A DNA stretch of 64,000 bases from contig JAKUHH010000014.1 in NCBI GenBank assembly GCA_022701365.1, forward strand, positions 248,451-312,450. The letters are read 5' to 3'. The stretch comes from Mycocentrospora acerina (lineage: Eukaryota; Ascomycota; Dothideomycetes; Pleosporales). This document shows, piece after piece, positions 35,901 to 46,180 of the stretch (the stretch's first letter is position 1; each line of letters starts with the position of its first letter). The notes beneath the pieces are model-generated. The model did not search any database. It saw only the letters and a list, made by a program, of their open reading frames with translations, and had not been told where the DNA came from. Made by a program: the position numbers and the translations under genes.

Positions 35901-36812
35901 CGCTCTAGAGGACGCAATTCGATCGAAAAACTCTTCCATCACAGAGGGTGGGCTTGAGAAGCAGAAGATTGGTTACGAGATTGAGAAATTCCACAAGGAG
36001 CAAGAAGGCGCATCAGCTCACATACAAAGGCTTGAGAAAGAACACGAATTCATCGCTAACGATTCCGAACTGTTCGGACGTCCTGGCACTGTGTATGACT
36101 TTGGTGGCGCAAATATTGCAGACTGCCGAGCAAGGGAGAAGGCAGCAAAAGAGCAAGTTCAGCAGAAGAAGAACAAGATCAATCCCAAGGTCATGGCCAT
36201 GATTGACAACGTGGAAAAGAAGGAAGCTAGTCTGAAGAAGAATATGCAGACTGTAGTCAGAGACAAGAGGAAAATCGAGGAGACCATTGTCAAGCTCGAT
36301 GAATACAAAAAGGAAGCACTACACAAGACATGGACTAAGGTCAACGGCGATTTTGGAAACATCTTCAATGAACTCCTACCTGGCAGCTTTGCGAAGCTCG
36401 ATCCTCCCGAAGGCAAGGCCATTTCTGACGGCCTGGAGGTCAAGGTCATGCTGGGTAAGGTTTGGAAGCAGTCCTTAACCGAACTCAGTGGTGGTCAACG
36501 GTATGTACTTTTTGTCCCGCCTTTCTCGCTACGCTAATTGTTCTTAGCTCCCTCATTGCACTATCGCTTATCATGGCGCTATTACAGTTCAAACCTGCTC
36601 CGATGTACATTCTGGATGAGGTTGACGCTGCGCTTGACTTGTCCCACACACAGAATATCGGTCGCCTCATTAAGACCAGGTTCAAGGGCTCTCAATTCAT
36701 CGTTGTCAGTCTGAAAGACGGCATGTTCCAGAACGCGAATCGCATCTTCCGTACTCGCTTCGTTGACGGTACCAGCGTTGTCCAGGCTTTGACAGCTGCC
36801 GACCTGAGGTAA
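32987..36812 (+). CDS. SMC2: condensin subunit SMC2
   Basis: Seven exons (32987-33013, 33061-33101, 33151-33271, 33323-35359, 35406-35780, 35827-36500, 36548-36812) encode 1179 residues, the expected SMC2 size. Seen: [15 protein letters not shown] at the N-terminus, Walker [10 protein letters not shown] (about 32-40), a long coiled coil, the hinge at about 510-680 (including VKGLVAQLF and [14 protein letters not shown]), a second coiled coil, the ABC signature [10 protein letters not shown] (about 1084-1093) and Walker [14 protein letters not shown]. Role: with SMC4 it forms the ATPase core of condensin, which compacts mitotic chromosomes. All six introns are 46-51 nt. The first two exons are only 27 and 41 nt. 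The SMC2 rather than SMC4 call rests on the N-terminal block and [14 protein letters not shown]. Confidence 0.97.
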
Positions 36813-37309
36813 TGCGGTTGTGTAATGTTTTTTATGAGCTATGGATTAGGTTCGTGGTGTCTGTGGTGTCTGTGGTGTCTGTGGTGTATGCGGTGTATGT
36901 GTGTTGGATGGATCTGGCTACTAGATATGGGGATTGCATAGCTCGGCGTTCCTGTTCAGGTGGGTGCTCCTTGTTTACGGCGCTAACGTCAGGTTTGGAA
37001 GTTGCGAATGCACATCTACAGTGTTACTGGTCGCTCCATCATTAGAATCTCTTGTCGTGAATTGCGCCTTCCTGATTGGGAAAATAAAGGCGTAGGCTTC
37101 CTTAGACCTCGTCGCCGGCAACAACATCACTTTTCCTCCGTCACGACCCCATTCCCTAGATACCCTACAAGTAAACCGTCTGCCACACACATCGATATTC
37201 TTACTCCTTTGGGCAGACCACTCACCTAGTTTTCGATTACATTCATGCTGGCGCATACAGAAGTGAGTACCCATCACCTGGACCTACGGTCAGCGATTGC
37301 GACTCGCAC
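36813..37309. other. intergenic region after SMC2 with a 9-bp repeat
   Basis: A GTGTCTGTG-type 9-bp repeat (about five copies, degenerating to GTGTATGCG) lies at 36854-36902. The remainder is ordinary sequence and probably the promoter of the next gene. An ATG at 37244 followed by a possible donor does not join in frame to 37310. Confidence 0.55.
36854..36902 (+). repeat. 9-bp repeat GTGTCTGTG downstream of SMC2
   Basis: Five or so tandem units, the last two altered to GTGTATGCG and GTGTATGTG, begin 42 bases after the SMC2 stop. Confidence 0.85.
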
Positions 37310-39616
37310 ATGTCGTCGGAGCCATCGTCTTCGACAATCGTAGATGGGACATATGCACGACGTTTTCTTATCACTACGGATGACTCAAGTTTAAGCACGC
37401 CTTCCGCGATCGGCAGCGGGGACTACATCCAGCAGCCGAAAATACAGGCAGGGGTTGCCAGACATTATACATCACTCCAAGAACATGCTGATCACATACG
37501 AGCTGACAAGAAATCTCCTGAAGAGGGAGGTTTGACTCGTCGATCTGACAATAGGCGTGAGGGTTTTAGTTGGGGTGTGCGACCGGCTTATGACGATCAG
37601 CGGATAGGTACTGGTAATCCACTTCCTCCGGAGCAACCATGTACAGGAACACCCCCACCCCTTGAAGATTTGATTCGAAAATATACAAACGAGGATGCAG
37701 CAAGCAGCGTGCATTCCAGTCTCGTTCGCGATGATGCTGTGGACTCTGGAACTTCTAATGTAAGCATGGGTACGGCATCAACGTTGTCGCACAGTAATAC
37801 AAGGAAATCTTCAATCGCAGACTTTTTGGTCCGCCACGTTCCAGATATGAGAATGTTTTCACTTGAGAGTACATCCGGGCACAAGCTAGATCCATATAGG
37901 CGGGAATCGCAGCATGAGCATTTGAATGGAGGCCCTCTTGTATCAAGCAGAGTGGAACGCAAGCTGTCTTTCGCATTTCCATCAGAACTCATATCGAGAG
38001 ATGTCCATGAGAAGACGACAAAGCCAGTTCCGGATGTTGAAGAGCCTCCTATCAAATTTACAGAGGAGCCACCAGATATCCGAGCAATTGCGAAAAACGG
38101 GCTCAAAGATCGGAGAAAAGTGAAGATGGAACTTCAAATTCCTCTTGAGATGTCTAGCCAACCTACGCGAGGTCGTCTACCTGTCGCTCATTTAAACAGC
38201 ATTACTATGTCCCGCTCTCGCAGCCCCAAGACACCGTGGATTCAATACGAACAGCCGAGATGGCATCGTGTTTCTGGTCCTAAGGCTGTGAGTGTCACGG
38301 AGGAAGACGCTGCGGGGCAGGGTCTTGCTTTAACGAATAATACCGGTGGCTCGAATGTTTTGTCAGAAGAAGTTGTTCTTGACTCATCTTCAACCACTGT
38401 GTTTGAACGTCCTCCCACCAAGGTTCGAGACCGTTGTTATGCCTCTCGTCCTCAACTTGGCAGGAGTACAAGTAGACAAAGTGGTATGAGTAAAATTGGA
38501 CCAAGCGAGTCCACATTTGCACGTACACTAGATGACAATCGGACACCCGAAGAATCACCGGTTTATACAGGACAGCAACAGTTCACAAATGAAGACCTTC
38601 CACATTTTAGTCAAAACACCAAGACGACGCGTCGCTGTCGGGGCTGGGCTGGTCGGTGGACCTCTACTGGAAGTGAATCACCTGTCCAGACACCAGACCC
38701 AGTTCCTAATCGTCGCTTCTCTGTCGTCAATCTCTTTAGGCGCTCTGACCGTTTCGCAGATGAGGTTGATAAGGGGAAAAAGCCGCAGTCTTCATACAAC
38801 CGCCCTTGGCTACGGAAGAATTCTGCTTCCATGTCAAACCCCCTCGCCAACTTAGCTCACATACCCCCTCCACTGGCCTTTGTACCTCCGGGTCTCAGTC
38901 GTGTACCAACGCCCCCCATGTTCGATGACAATGGTGAAGTCAAGGGCAAATTGGCAGATTTTTTCTTCGACATCCATGGCGCACCAGGCCGCAGGCGAAC
39001 AGTCAATAGCCCAGGTAGAGTCTGGGATTCTGACGCATTATTGATGAGTCTGCAAACAGATATTGACGGCAACGATGAGGAAGAGGAAGGCCCCAAAGGA
39101 CGCGCATATGATATTTCTTCACGGATAGATTTCGAGGAGAATGATGGTCCACTTGGGTTGATGACAGGTCCAGACAAGTTACCCACAGTCAAGGGAGCAA
39201 ATCCAGGATACCGTGTATCGTCTCCAGGGGTACAAGACTCGTGGTTACGCATGCAACATGGAGACACACCCGATGAACAAGCACTTAGTGTGTTTGCGCT
39301 AAAGGAATCAGATGAGCGGAGGAAATTTGAGTGGCTCGTTCCAGAACACCTACCCAACAGTCTGATTTGCCCGCTGCATGAGAAATATCGTGGACCGAGC
39401 AGCGGTGTGTGCTACTGGCATGGTCGAGGGGATACCGGTGGAAGGAAAAGCGAAGAACAGGAGAGAGAGGGAGATGTGAAGAAAGGTGAAGAACAGCGCA
39501 CTGAGCGACAGGCTGCGAGACCAGTGATGACAAAGCAGGAAATCAAAGGGTTATATGATCCGCTTCGAGGGGAAAGGAAGAAGCGGCGGCTGCTGAGTCT
39601 ATCGAGTCCGTGAAGT
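37310..39616 (+). CDS. large disordered protein with a conserved C-terminal Cys/His motif
   Basis: A single intron-free frame from 37310 encodes 767 residues; function not recognised. Seen: low-complexity Ser/Arg/Pro-rich sequence throughout, SR-type stretches (SRSRSPKTPW, near residue 300), a segment SVVNLFRRSDRFADE, PPLAFVPPGLSRVPTPPMFDDNG, and a C-terminal block in which EWLVPEHLPNS is followed by CPLH and CYWH (C-x2-H-x10-C-x2-H) that could bind zinc. A charged Lys/Glu tail follows and includes PVMTKQEIKGLYDP. The central acidic DEEEEG region and many SP/TP sites would suit a phosphorylated cytoskeletal or signalling protein, but nothing in the sequence fixes this. The codons look like those of neighbouring genes. 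Confidence 0.8.
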
Positions 39617-39887
39617 TGTTGCATGGTATTTTTTTGAGCGGGAGGGTTTCTGACTGGCGTTTAAGCATGACGATACCCGCGTGCGGTTTGATTTTGATTT
39701 TCACGAAGACACGAATGATGAGTTAATAGCAGGATACCCTTAATGCATATCTCATCTCTTCTTGTCTCTCGAGATCTACGTGATAGAGGAGCGTGTGCAA
39801 CGTACGTAACAAGACTCCAGTCTAGTATCGAATGTGATGTTTCATTTCAAATTATTTCACTAACCGATCAATCAATCCATCAATCTA

Positions 39888-42370
39888 TCAGTAAACTCTT
39901 CTCACAACTCCTGCCCGTCGACTTGGACTATCCTTCCACGCCATGGTAAATTCTCCGTCTTCTCCATTCTCATCATCCTCGTCCTGATCTACATCTCGCA
40001 AATCAATTCCCGTAACCTCTTCGTCATACTCATACTCATCGTCGTCCATTGCGCCCCCCTCGCCTGCAGGACTGAAAATCGGCGAGGTAGCAATCCTAGG
40101 CCGGCTCTTGAACACTCTATCGTAATCGACCTCGTCGCTGAAGAGCGTCTCCTTTGGTGTCTTCTCGACGCTCTTTTCCTGCTCGAGGAGCTCAAAGGAT
40201 TTCCGGGTGCGGGGGGTGTCGAATTGGTTTACGGGGAAGAGGGAGTCGCGGGAACTTGATTTGTGTGGGTCCTTTTTGGAGGTTGCTGTTGGGCCGAGCG
40301 AGGCACGGGGGCGGGTGGCCATGGTGAGGCGGGTGCGTTCGAGGAGGGTGGTTGGGTGGGGGAGATCGGCGTCTGGTTCTGTGGATGGGGATGGCGCGGT
40401 AATGGTGGGGAGAGGAGGAACGGGGGAGTCGGGAATGGAGTTAGGGTAGGGATCGAAGGAAGGGGTGCGAGAAAGAGTCATGCGAGTGCGTTCCATAAGG
40501 GACATTGACATGCGGGGTTGGGGCTTTTTGACGGGAGAGGGTGTTGCAGCGCCAATTGCGTCGATGATTTGCTCAGCGAGGGCTTCTTCGGGGTCGAGGG
40601 AGGGGGGTTCAAAGATTGGAGTTGGAGGGTCGGAGGGGTAAGTAGGTTGTATATCTCGAGAGGGTGAAGTTGAATTTTGTGTGGGCGGTGGTGAGGGGTT
40701 TACAGCAGGTGGTGGACTTGAGGCAGGACCATGTGTTTCCGTATTGTGTGAGTGTGAGGCTGACTGCTCTTGCGCGTTTGCAAGAGACCCAGGAGAGTGC
40801 AAAACAGGCGCTGTGGTGTTACCTAAAGGGCGATTGATAGAAATGGCTGCTGAATCCTTTGGTTTCACAGCTGGGGCAGCTTGTCGAGGCGAAAGGGCAC
40901 TTAATACGTACTCTTCTGGTCGTTTCTTTGGTGGAGGTATAGGCTTGACACGAGCGGCTGGGCGAGCCGTCGTCTCGAGTGTCGGACCGCCGCTACGCGT
41001 GTTAGTCCCAGCTCGAGCCTGTGGTTGCAAGCTGTTGGTTGAGGATGTCGCTCGTGTCAATCGAGGAACAGTAGGGCGGTTGGGTTTGACAGTGACGACG
41101 CGCGACAGCTCATAATCCATATCGAACAAGACATCGTGATACTCTGGCCGCAGAGCTGGCCGCAGAACAGGTTTGTCACTTGTCTGTTTGGAGGAAGGTA
41201 GTTGGTGCTGGAGATGATTGTCAAACTTGAACTCCTTTGCAGCGTTTAGAGTCTTGGTGGTTGTCGACGAAGAATCTGAGTTGTCCTTTCGCAACTCATC
41301 GTGAAACTGCTTCCATTTCTTCAGTCTAGTCTGCTGTTCTTGCACTCTCGACCGCAGATTCTCCAGCAATCCAGCCTCAGGAGCAGCGTCCTCTAGGTTC
41401 AAGCCCATCTCGACTGTTCGCCAGACTTTGTCGAAGCGGTTGTTTAAGAAGGCATCCCCTGGTTGTACGTTGTCACCATACAGCATAATGTCAAGCCACT
41501 TCTGGTTGCCAACCCAGTTGTCCTTCAACTGCTTCTTGACAGCCTCGGCTTCTTTTTGTGGCACGGCAGGCCTCTTGGCTCGCGGTGTGTCTTTGCACTT
41601 GCGCAGCCTTTGCTTGACTTCATCTAGCTTAGCATTGAGCAAACCCTCAAACTCGAGGAACTGTCGTCTTTTTGCCTCCTTGCGCTTGAGCACGTTGACG
41701 AGGGCAGCCTTGTGGGCAATTGCTAGTGGCAGGAGCGACTTCTGGCCTTCCATTGACATTGTTGGCGCAGTTGCCAGCTTCCGTGCAACGGCATCATGTC
41801 CACTGCTCCGGCTGCGGGCGGCGAGAACCTTTTTCAGGACTGCGTTGGAGAACAGAGCCAGTATCTCGTGGAACTTGTCGCCCTTGCATTCGTCCAGCAT
41901 CGTCTTCCTCAGCACCGATTCCCGGCCCAGGACGCCACTCTTCTTCAGCTCGCCCAGACATCGGTAGAGTGCAGCGCGGAGGTTGCGTGACTGGAGGGGC
42001 TCGAGGGGAGGAAAGAAGGGCTGGAGCTTCTGCGGGCACGATTAGAGGGGACGCTACTCGGGGCTGTCTACAAACGAACCTGAGCAGTCTCGGCAGGGTC
42101 CCAGATGTGGAACAGGTGGAAGAGGGCCCATTCGGTGCCACTGATGCACTGCTTCTGGTCGGCATTCTTCGCAGAGAACGTTTGCACGGTGATGTCGGGC
42201 CAGTCATGGCGCAGGTCGAGGTCAAGCAGGCGCAGGTTGGTCACAAACAGGCGCACGTCTGCGGCCGCGAGGGCATTCACCGCCGGCGTCTTGGGGTTTG
42301 TTTTGACCGACAAGCCGCGGGCAATGCCATTCGTGGCCGCCGAGGATGACTGCGAGATGGGACGAGACAT
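39888..42370 (-). CDS. HAUS6: augmin complex subunit HAUS6
   Basis: Exons 42370-42080 and 42029-39888 (50-nt intron) encode 810 residues. Seen: an N-terminal HAUS6-type domain (about residues 40-300) with RLFVTNLRLLDLDLRHDWPD, EWALFHLFHIWDP, LQPFFPPLEPLQSRNLRAAL and VLRKTMLDECKGDKF; a Lys/Arg-rich helical part likely to form coiled coil (about 190-320); and a long Pro/Ser/Thr-rich tail with repeated RTRMTLSRTP-like and ERTRLTMATR-like segments. Role: augmin recruits gamma-tubulin to existing spindle microtubules so that new ones branch off. Augmin is absent from budding yeast but present in filamentous fungi. It is divergent from the HD-domain gene, with 315 bp between starts. Confidence 0.88.
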
Positions 42371-42685
42371 GTTCCACTGCAAGACGCGACATGTGCGAGC
42401 TTGTCCGTGGCAGAGCGCGGGCAGGAAGCACTCGAGAGTCTCTGGGGAACAGCGCCAGCGGCCGTGTACAGCGTGCAGCCACAGCATGCAGCGTCCAGCG
42501 CATGCCAAGACGGACACTAGTCGCTTATTGCCGTGCTTTTGTTTGGCAGGGGTCGTGCCATGTTGCTTGACCCTCTGCAAACGCCCCGCCCAGCCCTCAC
42601 AACCCAGCTGCCCTTTAAGACGCTGTCCCTGCCGTGTCCCCCTCCAGCCCTCTTCTCCCCGCCGCCCACACACCGTCGCCCCACC
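42371..42685. other. divergent promoter HAUS6 / HD-domain gene
   Basis: A 315-bp GC-rich bidirectional promoter region. A C-rich leader precedes the ATG at 42686. No motif stands out. Confidence 0.5.
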
Positions 42686-43544
42686 ATGACTGTCGACGAA
42701 GCCACCCAGACCAACGGCGCGCCAGAGCCCAGCGCGGGGCACGCAGGCGCAAAGGGCGCACACGAGAGTGCCTGGTCAGTCGAGAGCGGTATGTCATGAA
42801 GACGACGCGTCGTCCGTATGCGGCACCTTCCTTTACCCTGTACACGGCCTCGTTGGAACTCGCACTGACTGCCCACCTCCAGTCCTCGCTGAAATTACCC
42901 CCCGCTATGCCGAGAACACCGACTCTCCCGTCCCCTTCTTCCACCTGCTCGAGCGCCTGAAGACGACTTCGCGCGCTGGGTGGCGCCGCTTTGGCATTGA
43001 CAACTGCGAGAGCATCTCCGACCACATGTACCGCATGAGCATCCTCACCATGATGGCACCCGCCTCCCTCACCAGCAAGCTGGACATCCTCAAGTGCTGT
43101 CGCATGGCTTTGATCCACGACATGGCCGAATCCCTAGTTGGCGACATCACGCCCGTCGATCCTGTATCTAAGGAGGAGAAGTCGCGCCGCGAAAGTGAGA
43201 CCATGGACTACATCTGCACCACACTGCTCGGCAAGTTCAATGGCGGTCTGAACGGGAAGGACGTCAGGGCGATTTGGCAGGAATACGAAGACAGCGAGAC
43301 ACAAGAGAGTCTATTCGTGCACGACATAGACAAGGTCGAGTTACTGCTGCAGATGGTCGAATACGAGAGGGCGTACAAGTGCGAGAAGGACCTGGGTGAA
43401 TTCACTTGGGTTGCGCAGAAGATCCAAGGTGCCGAGTTGAAGGGATGGGCTGAGCAAGTGTTCCGTGAGAGGCAGGACATGTGGAAGAGCGCTGGGAAAA
43501 CACCAACCTGGCGCGCAGACACCGAGCCCAAGGAGAAGGCATAA
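42686..43544 (+). CDS. HD-domain 5'-deoxynucleotidase (HDDC2/YfbR-like)
   Basis: Exons 42686-42788 and 42883-43544 encode 254 residues. Seen: the HD-domain metal set, with His in SISDHMYRMS, the His-Asp pair in MALIHDMAESLVGD, and Asp in FVHDIDKVELLLQM, plus the family blocks LLERLKTTSRAGW and DITPVDPVSKEEKSRRE. Role: these enzymes hydrolyse deoxynucleoside 5'-monophosphates (Escherichia coli YfbR, yeast Ygk1, human HDDC2). The substrate here is inferred from family. The first 35 residues are disordered and non-conserved. The 94-nt intron splits after one base of codon 35. Confidence 0.92.
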
Positions 43545-44336
43545 TCATGATTCGACGGCAACAGAGCGTTATGAGACAATGATAAACGATTGCATTGGGT
43601 CGTGGTTGGTCAGGCGTCTGGAAGAGGGTTTATATCAGAGTCATAGACCTCATAAAATAAAACAAGTCTACTATAGATCACTTGGTTCTTCTCTCTCACT
43701 TTTTCCATCGTTGATTTTTTTCGCAGTGTGAAATACGGTCAAAATCTGGTAATCTAAGAACATACAATTTCATTTGGGGTCTGCCTGACGTACCTTGGTC
43801 AGGCATTATGAACTTGCAATTATTGAACTGTAATGAATGCACTATGCCGATTTAGTATTGGCATGTTTTTTCTGGTGAAAGTGGGGGATAGGGACGTTAT
43901 TTCAACCTTCCCCATCATCACCTACGTAACATAGTCTTGTACTTCATCTAGGAATCTTGAATGGAAATATAGCCCTGCTCAATAATTTTCCCATCGCTCT
44001 TGCATACTCCACAGTGTTGACATTGAAGATCATGATGTAATCCATGTTTCGACTTGGCCTCCCACCGGCTACCCATGCAGCGCGGGGAACCGAAAACTAA
44101 TCCAACAACGGGACGATCGCAATGCCCAGCAATTTAATATAAAAATGGTAAACGTATCGGAGTTGGAGATGTGCGACGCAGTTCCGAAGTCAAAGTCAAA
44201 GTTTCAGTGACATGGTATATTGACACTGACTACGCGCTCGCTCCCTCATTCATTTCCACCTTTGGACTTGATCTCTTTTTTTCATTGTCAATATTCACAA
44301 TTCGGAAATAATTCACTTGAAAAAAATCTCATCAAC
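43545..44336. other. intergenic region
   Basis: A 792-bp AT-rich gap between two plus-strand genes. Terminator-like AT-rich sequence follows the HD-domain stop (43645-43670). No gene or repeat is recognised. Confidence 0.5.
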
Positions 44337-44930
44337 ATGTCGGATAGTTTCATCGTAAAGAGCGTCGCAGGAACCTGTGTTACATTCTCCTTCATCCTCG
44401 CTGGTATGCGCTCTGCACGCTGTTCGCTTTGAAGGGTTCTAGAAGAGAGAAAAAAAACACTCACATGCGCAGGAAATGCAATCACCCAGTCTTTCATGAC
44501 TGTACCTGCTCTCCTAGTTGACTTCCCGCCCTCAAACTCCCCCTCGCACAAGGACCGCGCGCGCCTCCTCGGTCGCCAATGGCCTCTTTGCTGGACAGTC
44601 GGCAACCAATTCTTCCGACCTATTTCTACGCTCGGCTTTCTGGGATATGCGTACTCGGGCTATGCGGTGTACAGAGAGGGTGTTCTTGCGCGCAGTGATT
44701 GGAGGTTGTTTGGCGTCGCGGCGATTATGCATCTTTCGACTATTTTGCACTCGGCGCTGAATATGCAGCCGCTGAATGATAAGTTGGAGGCATTGGCAGG
44801 GAGAGCAAGTGATCAGGAGTTGTTGCAGGCTGAGAGTGTGGCGAGGAAGTGGGCTAGCTGGAATAGGTTGAGGTTGGTTACTCCAACGATTGCTGGGGCA
44901 TTGGCCCTGTGGAATTTGCTCTCCTTGTAG
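44337..44930 (+). CDS. DUF1772 (anthrone oxygenase-like) membrane protein
   Basis: Exons 44337-44403 and 44473-44930 (69-nt intron) encode 174 residues. Seen: four hydrophobic spans, a GNAITQSFMTVPALL segment in the first third, RQWPLCWTVGNQFFRP in the middle and NRLRLVTPTIAGALALWNLL at the end, which match the DUF1772 pattern. Family knowledge: some members oxidise anthrones to anthraquinones in polyketide pathways, while many are of unknown function. No polyketide synthase is in the window, so an anthrone oxidase role is not supported by context. It converges on the NmrA-like gene. Confidence 0.85.
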
Positions 44931-45217
44931 ATGTTTGTGAGTGGAAAATGGGGTCGACCTGGAGGGGTTGTGTAGTACCATGTGTCTGGTTGAATATGAT
45001 TAAGCATAGTTACGTTCCAACATACTCTGCATGTTTTCCTGAACCTTGGACTGTCTCGGAACAAGAAACAAGTTGAGGTAGGGAATTAGTAAACAAGATA
45101 ATTTAAACTGGAGGTATTGACTGAAAGAGGCTCAGCATGCATATCATGAATAGTCCTGCCAAATGCCACCCTTACCCGCTAAGAAAACGCTCTCCCAAAA
45201 CATCAACACCAAATCCA

Positions 45218-46180
45218 TCACTTAGCAATCGCCTGTACCTTCCACCCACTCCTCTCCCTCAACCAAGTCTCAAAATCACACAGTTGCGCCTCCTCCCCCT
45301 TCAACCTCGTAATGTCAACCCCATACCCCTCCTCCGCAAACCAAGTGATCATGACATTTACCTCCGCAACCGCCCACTTCAGCGCTGCCCCAAAGAACCC
45401 ATACGTCGCCGGAGCCGGAATCCCCAACACCCTCTCGAAACACCCATTCATCTCCTCAAACGTAAGCTCACTCCCCGCCAACCCCTCAGCTCTCGCATTC
45501 CACTGCTCATGCTCCCTAAACGCCCGTGCACCAAACAACCCAATGTCCTCTGTAGAAACCCACTGCAGCGACTTGCCCTGCAAGGTATCTCTTAGCGCAG
45601 CAAGAAACACTCTAGTAGAAAACCCCGGCACCAAGTTATCCATAAACGCCACGGGGCGGAGAATAGTCCATCCCATGTTTTCGCCACGCCGCCCAGCTGT
45701 CCCAAGCAAGTGCTGCTCAATGGCGTGTTTGCTCTGGAAGTGCGGGATTGGCGTGCCGGTTTCAAAACTGCGGACGTTGCCTCCACGGTCAACACTCGAG
45801 TAGACAAAGTGCGTTACACCCTCCCTGAGGGACTCATCGATGAGGGTGGTGCCTTGTTTGACTTCGCTCTCTACGGTCACGCCGGGGCCCATGGAGACTT
45901 GCACAGAGTAGACGCCCCAGATTTGGGGGGCTTTGTTGGCGGATGAGAGGGTGGATTTTGCGGCTAAGAAGAGGGCGGTGATGTTGCTTAGATCGCCCTG
46001 TACGATATGAATAGCGGGATAGTCTGATAATATGCGTTGTGCAGAGGCGGATGAGGAGTTTCGCGTAACGGCAAGAAGGGTGTATTCAGAGCTTGAGGGG
46101 TGGGTGGCTAGTTGCCTGAGAACGGAGCCGCCTTGCTTGCCAGTGGCGCCAGTGATGAGGATTGCCTTTGTGGCGGCCAT
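45218..46180 (-). CDS. NmrA-like NAD(P)-binding protein
   Basis: A single exon of 320 residues; the ATG at 46180 begins MAATKAILITGATGKQGGSV, which places the Rossmann motif GATGKQGG at residues 11-18. Seen: THFVYSSVDRGG, a lysine in HFQSKHAIEQHL, and TILRPVAFMDN, all typical of NmrA/HSCARG atypical short-chain dehydrogenases. Role: members sense NAD(P) redox state, and NmrA itself represses the GATA factor AreA; others act as reductases in specialised metabolism. The catalytic Tyr of classical dehydrogenases is not obvious. The 3' end lies 287 bp from the DUF1772 stop. Which subgroup it belongs to cannot be decided. Confidence 0.92.
   Translation of the reverse strand: MAATKAILITGATGKQGGSVLRQLATHPSSSEYTLLAVTRNSSSASAQRILSDYPAIHIVQGDLSNITALFLAAKSTLSSANKAPQIWGVYSVQVSMGPGVTVESEVKQGTTLIDESLREGVTHFVYSSVDRGGNVRSFETGTPIPHFQSKHAIEQHLLGTAGRRGENMGWTILRPVAFMDNLVPGFSTRVFLAALRDTLQGKSLQWVSTEDIGLFGARAFREHEQWNARAEGLAGSELTFEEMNGCFERVLGIPAPATYGFFGAALKWAVAEVNVMITWFAEEGYGVDITRLKGEEAQLCDFETWLRERSGWKVQAIAK

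Noticed and set aside
37244..37262. Possible 5' mini-exon before the 767-residue protein
   Set aside because: An ATG followed by GTGAGT looked like an exon, but the available acceptor does not join in frame with the main exon.
42068..42763. Upstream in-frame extension of HAUS6 before 42370
   Set aside because: The extension is Cys/Arg/Trp-rich and reaches into the opposite gene's leader. The only sensible ATG is at 42370.
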